DNA of 60,000 nucleotides from Diphasiastrum complanatum (Eukaryota > Streptophyta > Lycopodiopsida > Lycopodiales > Lycopodiaceae), in the NCBI GenBank assembly GCA_029204225.1, contig CM055103.1, positions 54,643,426 through 54,703,425 on the forward strand, read 5' to 3'. The stretch's first letter is position 1. Each line of letters begins with the position of its first letter. A program made the position numbers and the translations under genes. The notes beneath the pieces are model-generated. The model was given only the letters and a program-made list of their open reading frames with translations, was not told the origin of the DNA and did not search any database. Below, one piece after another: positions 34,890-45,706 of the stretch.

Positions 34890-35412
34890 GTATTAGGGTC
34901 GAAGGTATATGATCATGCTTAGTGAACACTATCCTGAGGCTGGTTTGGGACTTTTTGCATTGAGTAGTATTGAGGTCCCTTTAAATAGTGTTGTGACATT
35001 GATGCCATATACAAGACCTCCATACAATTGGGGTGATTGGCATGCTTTGTGTCGTCACCAATGCAGGATGCAAGTATATGGCTTGAATTCAAATGCTTGT
35101 TCTTTAGAGGAACAACACATGCAAGGAGGCAACATCTCAAGGGAAAATCGTACATACATTGATGGACGTCCAGATGTGCATAAAAACATTGTTGCATACA
35201 TAAATAGTTCCATTGGCCACCCTCTATTGACGAATTGTGATTTTGAAGAACGCACCAATGGAAAAGAAGAATATTTTACTAGGAATGTAAAGGGCACTTA
35301 TGTAATGGTCTGTGCCACTAGATCTATCAGGTTTGGGGAGGAATTGTTCATCAAGTATAGTTTCAACCATCCTCTACCCAAATGTTTGCAAAAGACAATA
35401 AGTCAAATGTGA
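34890..35412 (+). CDS. SET-domain protein, copy 2 (continuous)
   Basis: One open frame from 34909 to the TGA at 35410-35412. It has YPEAGLGLFALSSIEVPLNS (the SET-N motif, G.GLFA..I), a middle insert with a GDWHALCRHQC stretch, DGRPDVHKNIVAYINSSIGH, LLTNCDFEERT (NC motif), GTYVMVCATRSIRFGEELFI and KYSF. SET domains transfer methyl groups from S-adenosylmethionine to lysines, usually of histones. The final Tyr motif reads KYSF instead of the common DY.F. There is no pre-SET or post-SET cysteine cluster, so activity is uncertain. The frame from 35062 is nearly identical to copy 1 (4106-4457), and a CACTA transposase follows 440 bases downstream on the same strand, as in copy 1. The ATG at 34909 may be internal to a longer spliced product. 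Confidence 0.7.
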
Positions 35413-35854
35413 AGATTTAAATTTTGTTGATATGTAGAGATGTATAATCCATGCATCTTGATTGTATTTGGTTTGTGTCATTAAATATGTCAAATGTTAG
35501 GAGCATTATTTGTCAAACATTATTTGTCATTTGCCTAGATGTTTACATAAGATAATAAGTGGAAGCTAATGAATGTGAAATTCATAAATATGTAAATATG
35601 TATGCAATTCTTTGAGTTCATTGAATGTTAACAAGTTGAAAAGACAAATTTATCTAATAGATACATTGGTATGTTCATACTTTTTAAACTAAGAGGTAAT
35701 TTATATTCATATGCAACATTTAGATATATCAAGTATTGGGAGAAAATGTTTATCAAGCATTGTTTCAACCTACTTGTTATTTTGATATATAGGATTCTTC
35801 ATCCCATTTAGTGTTGGAGACAATAATCCTCATAATGGTCAACGTAGACAACGA
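35413..35854. other. Non-coding spacer between SET and transposase, copy 2
   Basis: Nearly identical to 4458-4885. No gene. Confidence 0.5.
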
Positions 35855-37154
35855 ATGCAATACAACGGTCCTCATATAAAGCAATTACCTTGTCATCTTC
35901 GTCAAGGCTTAAAAGAGATGATGGAAGTTGATGAGCGCATTAATCAAGAGACTAATGCATCTGAATCTAGCTCATCTAAATCTACTTCTTCGCAAACAAG
36001 TTCCAACAATGAAAATGAGCTTCCAATGAATGATGAATTTGAAGTCATAGGAGACATGTTGGATGATATGTACGAGAACAAAAGTGCAGCTAGACACAAT
36101 GAACAAGATGAGGAGGCACTTTTGTCTAAAGAAGAAAAGAAATTGCGAGAAGAATCAAAGACCGCATTGTATCCTAGAGCAAAGACATCTCGTTTGGCGA
36201 CTTCTCTACTTCTATTAAATCTTCAAGCCAAATATAGATGGAGTGACCAAAGCCTCACATCATTATTTGAGTAAATTTTTTTTCATCTACTTGTCATTTT
36301 TGCTTTGAAACAAAATTTACAATTTGGACATCGAGTGATAGTTTTTTTACAATGACTTCTTTTGTCATGTACAGACTATTGAAAAACAAAATTCTCCCAT
36401 AAGGGAATGTCATGCTTGAGACAAGAGATGAGGCACGAAAGATGTTGTCTAACATCGAAATGGACTACAAGCAATATCATGCATATCCAAAAGATTGTAT
36501 ATTATATCAAGGAAGGTACGAATCACTCAAGAAATGTCTCATTTGTGATACTCCTCGATATATAGATGATTTGCAAGGGGCAACCATTCCGTGCAAATTT
36601 TTACGACATTTTCCAGTAATTCCACGATTGCAACGTTTATTTTGTTGTAAATCTCTTGCACAACTTATGGACTGGCATGCACACCATACCTCTACGGATG
36701 GGATGATGAGGGTACCTTCAGATTCACCTGCATGGAAACACATCAACAAAGAGTATTCAAGCTTTGCCAATGAGTCAAGAAATGTGAGATTTGGTGTTGC
36801 AATAGATGGTGTGAACCCCTTTGATGTACGAGCAACTACGTGGTTCATTTGGCATGTTTGCTTGGTAAATTATAATGGTTGAGTACAAAAAAGGAACACA
36901 TTATGTTGGCATTTTTAATTCCTGGCCAACGCAAGGTTAAGAACATGGATGTGTATCTTGAGCCGCTTATTGATGAGTTGGAAGATTTGTGGAAGGGGAT
37001 AAAAGCATATGACATTTCACGCCCCTTACATGAGAGGGAGCTTACACTACATGCCATTGTAATGTGGACAATGCATGACTATCCAGAATTAGGTGAATGC
37101 TCAGATAATCGTTCAAACAATGTCTGTCTTGTGTACATACGAGTTTGTTTACAT
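35855..37154 (+). pseudogene. CACTA transposase TNPD, N-terminal part, copy 2, truncated by a Copia fragment
   Basis: 35855-36274 encodes the acidic N-region, then TSRLATSLLLLNLQAKYRWS. 36412-36882 encodes ARKMLSNIEMDYKQYHAYP, LRHFPVIPRLQRLF, DGMMRVPSDSPAWKH and VRFGVAIDGVNPFDVRATTW. 36900-37100 encodes KVKNMDVYLEPLIDELEDLW and AIVMWTMHDYPELGE. It is the Transposase_21 core and matches copy 1 almost base for base, but Ser replaces the copy-1 stop. A TGA at 36880 still breaks it. At about 37154 (GAGTTTGTTT|ACATTTGGG) it ends in Copia pol sequence, whereas copy 1 continues past the same point. DUF4218 and DUF4216 are missing. Confidence 0.85.
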
Positions 37155-38362
37155 TTGGGTCATCATCTCTCTTGCTATTCTTTATGGATGGAATCTATGG
37201 CAATTGGACATTGCAAATGCATATTCAAATGGTAATATTGAAGAGGAAGTGTACATGGAGCAACTCAAGAGCTACATTTCATCTACAAAGCCAAAACATG
37301 TGTGCCTACTACAAAAGAGCTTATATGGCCTTAAGCAAGCACCAAGTAGTTGGTATGCTAAGCTTAACACGTTTTTACTCTCTCAAGGCTTTCTTATGAG
37401 TGATCAATATGATCATTCACTTTATTATAGATTTTTTGGAAATGATGTTACCATCTTGCTAATCTATGTCGATGATATCATCTTGAGTGGTGGAAACAAT
37501 CAAGATGTGGGGGATATCAAGAGTGCTCTTGAGAAGGAATATGAGCTGCATGATCTTGGTAATTTGCATTACATTTTAGGAATAGAAGTGATTAGATCTT
37601 CTCAATCTACTTTCATTTGTCAAGAGAAGTATGCTAGTTCTATTCTAGAAAATTTCATGTGGTAGATGCAAAATCTTGTCATACACCTATGGAATCAAAT
37701 GTAAAGTTAACTATAAGAGGTAATGAAAGATCTTTTGAGGACATTACTCTCTATAGGAAGCTGATTGGTTCACTCATCTATCTAACCATTACAATACCAG
37801 ATCTAAGCTATTGTGTTGGAAGATTGAACCAATTCATGCAAGATCCTATTGAGGAGCATTGGAAGCTAGGGAAACGAGTTTCGAGGTACGTCATTGGAAC
37901 TCGAGATTTTGTCATATTGTATGAGGGATGTTCACCTAGCCGTTGTTTGGATTTCTATATTCAGACTATGTTGGAGATATAACGGATAGGAAATCCATTA
38001 GTTCTCATCGTATTTTAATATGTGATGGAGCTATACCATGGATGTTGAAGAAACAAGACACCATCGCATGGTCATCTAGTGAGGCCGAGTACAAAGCTCT
38101 TACACGTTTCACAAAGGAGATGGTATGGATCAAGAGGATGTTCAAGGATCTTCACTTGCTGGATTTTTCAGAGAGCCCAATCATCTTTTGTGACAATTTA
38201 TCAGTCCAAAGGTTGGCAACCAATCCTATGTTTCATGCTAGGAGCAAGCATATTGAGGTGGCATATCACTTTGTGAGGGAGCAATTCATGGCAAAGGAGG
38301 TGGAGCTTCAACGTGTGTCCTCAAGGGAATGTGTAGCTGATATCTTCACCAAAGCATTGTGA
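37155..38362 (+). pseudogene. Copia pol C-terminal half (RT and RNase H)
   Basis: It begins inside RVT_2 with YGWNLWQLDIANAYSNG (usual DV.NAFL.G). It continues through CLLQKSLYGLKQAPSSWYAK, the catalytic LLIYVDDIILSG, LGNLHYILGIEV, then DAKSCHTPMESN and LIGSLIYLTITIPDLSY. RNase H follows with DRKSISSHR, AWSSSEAEYKAL, IFCDNLSVQRLATNPMFHAR, SKHIEVAYHFVRE and VADIFTKAL-stop. The YVDD box is intact, but a stop near 37663 and a frameshift near 37950-37980 split the frame. Gag to integrase is absent. The 3' LTR-like sequence follows, so this is the 3' half of one element. Confidence 0.9.
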
Positions 38363-38439
38363 AAGGACTTGTTCATGAAGCATAGGACTTCACTTGGAGT
38401 GTTTTCAAATTCTATGCTTAAACTAGTTGAAGAGGGAAT

Positions 38440-39080
38440 GTGAAAGATTTCAACTAGTTTTACTATTTAAGTTGTACATTTGGCAATTCAGGCCAATTTT
38501 CATATTAGACTTAAAGTTTGACTTTTCAAAGTTTTATTAGTCTAAAAGCATTTGAATAAACACTTTTGGAAAGTGTGGAAAACTATAGAACACGATTTTT
38601 GGAGGGATTCAATTTGAGTAGTAGATACATTGAATCTGGTCATCAAAATAGTAAGGTTTTTTATTATGGAGGGAAACCAAAGTTTGAACTTAGTTTGGAC
38701 CTGTTATAAAAGGTTGTAACTCGTGGGAAGAGAAGACATTTTTTTTCTCTCTCTCTCTCTTATCTCATTCATGCTTATACATGGTTCTCTTGGGTTTTAC
38801 TATCCATTGGTGCACTATACTTGTAGCATTTTGCAATTTTGTGTGTAGAATGTTCATTAAATGTTACTTCCAGATCCACATGTGTGAAATACAATAGCTT
38901 ACTATTATTGTACGGACAACAACAATATTTTACGTTTTGGTTACTGTTTGATCAAGATCTATAAGAGTTGGCACCTCATTTTTAGTGTAGATGCTGATTT
39001 TTTTACATTGGCAAGATTGGTGTGAATTGTTGTCTTTATAACCCAAGATCATTTTATGGATTTAGATCTTAATTGATCTA
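38440..39080 (+). repeat. Copia 3' LTR
   Basis: Starts near TGAAAGATTTCAACTAG, 80 bases after the pol stop. It contains CTATAAAAGG-like TTATAAAAGGTTGTAA, a CTCTCT tract and blocks shared with 29930-30660. The end is not exact. Confidence 0.65.
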
Positions 39081-39129
39081 CAATTATTCACACTTGACGT
39101 GCTCTTACTTAGGGTGTACTCAGTTTCAC

Positions 39130-39430
39130 ATTTCGATGTATTGACTATAAGTTATAGCTATTCATGATGGTGAATGACAATATTAGTAACCAATTTAGCT
39201 TAAACGGTGGGCAACACATGAAATTCAAAATATTGCCATATAGTCTTCTCTCTCCATGTTATCTCTCTCTAAAGTCAAGCTTGCTTAAAGGGCCCATTTT
39301 GAGCCCATATTTTTCCTAATGAGCATTTGGACTTATGGTCACTGGAACATTGTATCTTATTGATCCACATTCATGAAAACATTCTCATTTCCATTTGATT
39401 ATTCAGTTGATAATTTATATGTGCAAGTAA
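39130..39430 (-). repeat. Short dispersed repeat related to 21790-22130
   Basis: Reverse complement of the copy at 21.8-22.1 kb, including TCTCTCTCTCCATGTTATCTC and GATACAATGTTCCAG. Confidence 0.7.
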
Positions 39431-39539
39431 CAATATTTTTTGGAATTGCTTGAATTGTTTTTTGATATGTTATAACCATTTGAGTCACATGAAGCAAATA
39501 TATCTATATAGAATGTTAGAGTATTACAGGGCACCTTGG

Positions 39540-41400
39540 TGCATCAACTTTACAACATGACCTCCCAACATGGAAGGCCCGCGGGGCACCTCCCAACACG
39601 GAAGGCCCTCGGCCAAGGCCTTCCATCCCACAAAAATACACATGCCTATTCTATTTAATAATGTGATGCTATTCCGTTTCATGGTGGTCACATGTGAGAT
39701 TAAGCCATATACGTTATGGTCAGCTGTTTGTGATTCTTCGTTAAAATTGGACGCATTAAATGCCATAATCTGCCTTACTAAAATTAGTAAGCAGCTTTGA
39801 CTTTCAATTCTGAAAAGTGAAAAGTGCAGGTGTTGCTCTTGCTTCAGCGGGCAGCGTCATCGCTCCTCTCAGCCAAAGCCTATGCGGGATTCATTCATTC
39901 ATTTTTCATTTTGCTTGATTCTGGGTTGTGAGAGAGCATCGATTCATTCATTTTAGCTGTCGCTGAAAGGAGGAGAGAGCATTCTTGTTTTGAGGAAGAA
40001 CAGAGAGTTCTTGCATTCAGAAAGGATCAGAGAGCTTCTAATTGCTAGCTTTACTATACATTCTCTGTTGTTCTTTTTTTTCAAATAGTGATGCTGAGCT
40101 CACAGATCACGGAAGAAGCCTGTTACTGATCTTCCTATGCTTAGATTATGGGAACAATTGCCATTAAATTGTGGATTCAAGCTTTTGGAATGGTGATTAT
40201 AAGAAGAAAGCTAACATCTATTTCATTGTCTCTCTCTCACCAATCTCTACCTCCGTTATCTCTCTCTCTCTTACTTTTTTTCTAATCTGTCTGTCTTCAC
40301 AGACTCTCTCGGCGATCACACCATCTTTCTTTCTCTCTCTCTCTCTCTCCCCGCCCCCTCTCAATTTCCCTCTTTTCTCTGTTGAAGGGCATCTGACCAT
40401 AACGTCAGAAAACGGGCCCTGAAGGGCCCGTTATCTAATTTTGAAGAGAGCGAGCCCGGGCCCTCCGGGGCCCGTTATCTAATACATCATATTATGCAGT
40501 GGAAGTCACGTGACAAATTCCATATTCTCAATAGTGACTCTCAAAAGTCCTAAAGAAAGCCCAACAATTCCAAGAGGGGCCAACAATTGTCGTGCATCTA
40601 TGCCGTTAGACATCTTCATCATTCCATAGCGATGAGCTACGTGATAGATATTGTAAATTGACTGATCACAAATATCTGGATCCCGAAGGAAGGAAGGCGT
40701 ATTTGGAGAGGCTGCAAGCAGCAAAAGTAGCTTATGCTGCATAAGTAGCCTGTGCTTGAGCAAAAGATCTAGAGAAGGATCTGCGCAATGTCCAGGGCAG
40801 CTGCATGGAGACCTGACTAGCACCTTCCCCTTAAGCAACCGTATCTGTTTGTGAAGCCGGGGGCCTCGCTTCAACTTTGATCTCCTAGTGCTTGAATGTA
40901 ACAGCCATGTCGTTACCGAACAGTGAAGTATAAAAAACTGCTCATTACTACTACAAACTGGATTTTCAGTACTCATTCCTCTCTATCAATTTGGAGGAGC
41001 CTACAAGCGCCAGCTAAGGCGTCGACGACAATCCAAGTCCCATCGTTGGCTGCGATTCCTGCTGAATAGACGGTGCTTCGTGCAATTTCTCGAGCGTCAT
41101 CAAGTATTGTCTATCTTATCTTTAGAAATTATATCCTACTAATTGGTAGTAACTCTTCTCCTTTACTCTCACAAGGCATTGACCACCTGTTGCATCGATC
41201 ATTTTAGTATTGCAGTTTGTTTTTAAGGACGCGCATCCCATCATTGATTTGAAGCACGTGACCTTTCAGATTTGTTTTACCCTCAAATTATAGAAATAGT
41301 CTTTATCAAGTTGCATGTCATCATGCATACGCTACTATTTTTTTCATCATTGCCCATTGTCTTGGAGGATGTCACACATGTTGTTTTACCTAAGCAGTTT
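39540..41400 (-). repeat. Long dispersed repeat, copy 2, internally deleted and carrying an insertion
   Basis: 39540-39730 and 40490-41270 match copy 3 (49610-49770 and 49770-50540) at high identity. 39730-40490 is extra here and holds pyrimidine-rich sequence and two GGGCCC hairpins. After GAAGCACGTGACC (41270) about 360 bases present in copy 3 are missing, and the match resumes at TTTCAGATTTGTTTTACCC. The plus strand carries the gene-like frame DELRDTYCKLTDHKYLDP (shifted by small changes) and EGRKAYLERLQAAKVAYAA near 40630-40735. The minus strand carries LDDAREIARSTVYSAGIAAN and DGTWIVVDALAGACRLLQID near 41105-40985. Neither is recognised. Confidence 0.7.
40405..40483. repeat. Paired GGGCCC hairpins with a repeated CGTTATCTAAT tail
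   Basis: GGGCCCTGAAGGGCCCGTTA (40415) and GGGCCCTCCGGGGCCCGTTA (40459) are two short perfect-stem inverted repeats, each followed by CGTTATCTAAT. Such pairs may mark excision/insertion footprints or transcription-stopping structures. Function unknown. Confidence 0.6.
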
Positions 41401-41515
41401 GGCAGCTCGTTATAGGATCGTTGATGTACCTTGCAGATAACACACGTCCTAACATTGCTTATGCTATGTTCAGGATGAGCCAATTCTGCACGAATCCAGG
41501 CTCGCATTAGAGAAA
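41401..41515 (+). pseudogene. Copia pol fragment between RT and RNase H
   Basis: One frame reads LVIGSLMYLADNTRPNIAYA, then MFRMSQFCTNPGSH. This is the conserved GSL.YL..TRPDI.YAV...SQF block of Copia pol. It is a 110-base island with no other Copia sequence next to it. Confidence 0.75.
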
Positions 41516-42129
41516 ATATGGGCCGAAAGAGGGCCCTACAAGAAATGCCATGTAGGAGAGAGAAAAATAACTATAAAGTAATTATAATATCATTTTCTAA
41601 CCTCTTTACGCATCTGCCCGCACTACTTTCTATGTAAATGAATGCACCTTAGTTTAGTCACATCAAACTTCACCGATGCTTAACCATAGATAAAATATAA
41701 TTTTCAAAATGATGAGATATTCCCTCCCAAGGAAGATCAAAAATTTGAATTAGGAGTGACATCTCTGAAACAAAGTCTACGCCATCTCTATCTCCAAGGT
41801 CAGAAAGTGTTTAGCGCCATCTCTATCTCCAATAGGGTCGAACAAGTGTTTAGCTCCATCTCCAGCTTTGTTATTGTCATTGTGTTGTTTGTTACTATAG
41901 TACTGTACTGATGACAAAGCTTTATCATCTTCATGTGGATCTGTCACCAGAATATGCTCCGCTCAGGACACAAAATTCAAAGCAAAACCAAGTTGACAAT
42001 TTCTGATATGGTCCGATACAGAGAGGAAAAGCTAAAGCATATAGATTTATGGTCATCCGAAACATTGTATCCTGTTGATCCATGATCATTGCAATATCCA
42101 AATTTTCAATTGGTGAGTCAGTTAATAAT
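41516..42129. repeat. Repeat sequence leading into the transposase fragment
   Basis: It contains the ATGGGCC, GAGAGAG, TTATGGTCA, ACATTGTATC and TGATCCA phrases of the family at 21.8 and 39.2 kb, here diverged. A CTCCATCTCCAGC phrase and a doubled CGCCATCTCTATCTCCAA (41777 and 41815) are local repeats. It replaces the 5' end of the transposase gene. Confidence 0.5.
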
Positions 42130-43778
42130 TTATATGTGTCATGGCAAAAATGGCCTTTTGCGTTACTATGAGAATTTGATGCTCTATGGGAATGCACATA
42201 TAATGCAAAGAATATATTATTTGAAAGAGAAATCAAGGAAAATATCAAAGGAGTGCGAAGAAAAGTCTACAAAGTTAAAAACTTGTTTGGATGAAAATGA
42301 AATGCTCAAGAAGGAGATCGCAATGTTGAAATTTTCTTTGCATCATTATGCAACTAGTAATGATGAGATAAAATCTACATTTCAATCCATGTGTATCTCA
42401 TATTTGTCTCTTGTTAAAGATATGGATGTCCTCAACAAAAAGGTCCGAAGCAACAAGAGGAAAAGACTGGTAACCAAGGATATATGTGATCTATCATCTA
42501 GAGGAGGTCATAGAAAAAGACGAATCCGTGCATTCAAGTAAGTTATAGCTTATTTGGTATTAAATATTGCTTGAAATTTTTGATTCATCCATAATCATTA
42601 GTTATATTATTTATTCATTTCAACTTTTTGTTGATTTTTTGATTATACTCCTGTGAATACTATGAGTGTCAAAATGTGTACTGACATTTTCATGAACATT
42701 ATGTTTGCAATGCATATTAGCATTGGTTATTGAAGACCATTTGGCCAATGAGATTTCGATTGGAAACTCACTAGGCTCTATTTTGACTTTTAAATCTATG
42801 AAATCAATGTTAAACAATATCAAAATGAAAAAGATTAAGGCTTCAGTTACTGATAGCATTATGAATGAAATTGGAAAAATATTAGACACTACATTGCTTT
42901 AGGGGGCATGTGACTTTTCTAGCATTAGTAGAGAAGCATATGCAACAATGTTTAAGATGATAAAGGAGGCATTTTCACAGGTAAGTATTAGAAAATTTTC
43001 AATCACACAACCATTTCATCTTACAAAAAAAAAGGACATGTTAAACCTAGGTATGCAGACAATAGTTGGTAATCCATCTCATATCAATGATGTGTATTAT
43101 CCAAAAGGAGAAAGTCTAGCATATAACAACTCCAACAATTTATTTATTGACATTAATCAATTACTAACATTCATCATAAATGTTTATAGTATTACAAATG
43201 AGAATGTCAATAACAAGTTGATAGTTGTTCTCAAGTTAGATGAGTCTGAAATTATAAAAGGACAAAAAATGGAAAGAGTCAGTCTCATGATCATGAATGG
43301 AGCACTTTCAAATTTAGAAGACTCAAAAGGCCTCAATTTCAGTGTTCAATTAGAAATTGATATTTGGTGGTTGGCAGCATTTCAGGTATAACAATTCCTT
43401 CACATAATCAATAGGAATAATCATTTTAATATGGATTTCATTTGGGAAATCTTCTATGTGTTAATATTATGAGGCTAATCACGTTTTTGTATTCTCTTAT
43501 AGGTGATGAAAGAAGACCATGACATTCTCTCATGGATATTTAATAGAACGTCATATCCTGCCACCATAAAAAATCACATGGAGGGAGTTCCACTCAATAT
43601 TCCTGGAATTGGCACTTTCAACATTGAATGTCATTTAGCAAGAGATCTGAAGACATTAAAATGTATGTTGAAAGTATCCCATGGTGCTAACTCTAAACAC
43701 CCTTGTTTGTACTACATGAAGACAGTGGACTCCTCGACGAATTGTGAAATCATCAAGGAAAATTATTTCCTGAAATGA
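42130..43778 (+). pseudogene. DDE-like transposase, copy T1 (5' and 3' truncated)
   Basis: Exons 42130-42537, 42721-43385 and 43503-43778 with GT..AG introns. Exon 1 has a coiled-coil-like region and a basic KKVRSNKRKRLVTKD..RGGHRKRRIRAF block. Exon 2 has NNKLIVVLKLDESEIIKGQK, MERVSLMIMNGAL, NFSVQLEIDIWWLAAFQ. Exon 3 has GIGTFNIECHLARDLKTLKC, MLKVSHGANSKHPCLYY. Asp in LKLDESE (43239-43241) and Asp in LARDLKTL (43644-43646) fit the first two acids of a DDE recombinase of the eukaryotic type with a G/A-D-x-K-x-L...C..(C/Y) motif. It aligns exon by exon with T2 (45707-47750). One stop, TAG at 42900-42902, stands where T2 has Gln. The Glu-bearing last exon is deleted: at about 43778 the sequence joins the intron of the facing gene. 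The family name is unknown to me. Confidence 0.65.
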
Positions 43779-43845
43779 AAAAAACAAAGTCGATATAATC
43801 TGACATAGTGAATCTACTAGTACATGATAAGATACAAAAACTTAC

Positions 43846-44843
43846 GCATTCGACTTTGTCTTCCCTGATTATTGTCTCTCCATCAATATTATGTCCAACT
43901 TTTGATGTCAATATTGTTGGTGAACAGACAATTGGTTGTGGAAAACTAAGTTGACTTTGGATTCTAAAAAACTCCTCCTTAGAAGGTAGATCATCTTCTT
44001 TGTTGCGCATTTCCTCCATAGCCATTTTCAAGCAATCTTTCCCTGAATAAAACTTATCATTGTGTACATCGTCAACACCAGGGAGAAGATCATCAGCTTC
44101 AAAATCATTCATATTCGAAAATTCATCAAGCTTTTTGCTCAAAATGCAAAGAGTCTTAGCTTCAGTGAAATAAAAAAGATCTGATATATTCGATATTGTC
44201 AAAAAATAAGTATTATCTATGATATAAGTAGGCAAAGTGATCAAAGATTTATCAGAAGGAGAAAGGGTAGTGGGTGTTCTAGGGCTTATAAACGATGCCC
44301 TATTTTGAGCAGCATCAAAATCTGAACAATCATCTAAATTAATGCTCATATCAATAAAAAAAAATATCTATATCTATAATCTTTGACTTTTCAGACTTTG
44401 AACCATTGAAAGAAGCAGCTTCAGAAGTGGAAGGGCCAGCTTCCGAATCGTCATAAATATTTAATAAAAGAAAAAAAAACAAATGCAGACTGAAAATCAA
44501 CAAATCTACATTTTTTATTGTGAATTGGGCACTCATCTATAGACTTGAAATCATTATGTAGCTTGGTGAACATCCTATCAAGCTTAGCTTTGTAGCTATG
44601 CTTGTCGAGTGTCACCAGGTCCTGATAATGAATCATGTTCTTATTCTGAGATCTGAATAATGGAGGACTGAGCAGAGACTTAAATCTGAGATAAATCTCA
44701 AAAAATGCCTCCACACCAGGACCCTCGGTAATAGAAGAAAGAATAAAAAGAAAAGGAGAAAAAAGAAATTTGAAATACTCCAAATTATCACTAATACTAA
44801 ATTCATGAAAAAAAGAGGGCAAACTAGAATCAAAATTAGACAT
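43846..44843 (-). pseudogene. Partner gene G2a, facing T1 (unknown function)
   Basis: Minus strand. A possible start at 44843 (MSNFDSSLPSFFHEFSISDN) leads through EGPGVEAFFEIYLRF, YQDLVTLDKHSYKAKLDRMF and HNDFKSIDECPIHNKKC. Then comes DSEAGPSTSEAASFNGSKSE and the long exon 44349-43846 with TPTTLSPSDKSLITLP, YFLTISNISDLFYF, DEFSNMNDFEADDLLPG, MRNKEDDLPSKEEFFRIQSQ and VGHNIDGETIIREDKVE. A GTAAGT donor follows at 43845. Frames need small joins near 44350-44460. Relatives: G2b (48637-47965; PSEEEFLAFQKK, VGHNLENVGMIQADKED) and 52751-53185 (DIAFLSISDIEDVMDL). It is always near a DDE-like gene, so it is probably the second protein of that transposon. The 3' exon is lost at the junction with T1. Confidence 0.55.
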
Positions 44844-44919
44844 GTTAAACAAAAACTGCAGATGTAAAATTTCAAATATCACTCTCAGGTGCAAACTGCA
44901 GGTCAGACAAGAACCTGAA

Positions 44920-45660
44920 GGCAATGTGCGCTCGAAAGAGATATTAGAAATTAGGGTATCAGATCTGAACGCGTGAACAAAGAGCAGAAAAAAAAATGAT
45001 ATGTAAGGCATGCTTGAATGCGATACCGGACAAGGGAGTATCGGTTCTAGGTGCAAGTAAGTCAACGGAGGGTAATCAGTGCAAAGGGTGCGCTTGAAAT
45101 CGATATCCGACAGAGAAATAAAAAATTTGCGTGAAAATCCGAGCCGAAAATGACCTATTTATAAAAAAGAAATTGCACGTGTGGAGGAGTTACAAATGGA
45201 CATGTGTTGACATATGATTAGTCAAAAAGAATCCGCCGTACAAATAATGATTGGCCTGACATCTGTCACATGCGCGAATGACACGCGTCAAAAAATGATT
45301 TGTGCACATGTACCAACCCACATGTGGCTTCATAATTGAGTCATCATTGTCAGTACGACATTCCACGTAGACCCGTTAGATGACGACATGTGTCCATCGG
45401 CCTTTTTTCACACATGCAAAAATTTCGGATATATAAGTCTTCGGAATTTTCATTTTTTTCCGCAGAATTTTCGGTTTTCGCTCCCAATATCGCTCTCAAG
45501 CGCGCCCTCTCACCATTTAACCGTCCGCCTTCTCACAGTGTGCTCGAGTCCGATATCATTGTTATTCCAATATCGCTTTCGAGCGTGCATCTCCTTTATG
45601 AAAATATTCTGTGTAGATCTTGTGCTCGAAATCTGGTATCGATCTCAAGCGACTTGTTTT
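44920..45660. promoter_or_regulatory. Quasi-palindromic divergent promoter / abutting transposon ends
   Basis: Centred near 45288. On the minus side TATAAATAGG (45163-45154) serves G2a; on the plus side TATATAAG (45430-45437) serves T2. The arms match in inverted orientation for about 350 bases each. Shared phrases are CATGTG, GTACG(A/G)C, ACATGT..CCAT, CACACxTGCAA, the TATA box, TCGG.ATTTTC and three copies per arm of a TATCGxTTTCAAGCGC-type motif (plus at about 45488, 45568, 45637; minus at about 45105, 45030, 44945). The simplest reading is the right end of one transposon copy lying against the left end of the next, each end holding its gene's promoter. Confidence 0.6.
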
Positions 45661-45706
45661 TTTTGTTTTCATTCCCTGCGCTTCTGTTCAATTTTCTTTT
45701 TTGAGA

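Noticed and set aside
37145-37399. 84-codon frame overlapping the Copia pol
   Set aside because: It is an out-of-frame shadow of the RT frame, which matches Copia residue by residue.
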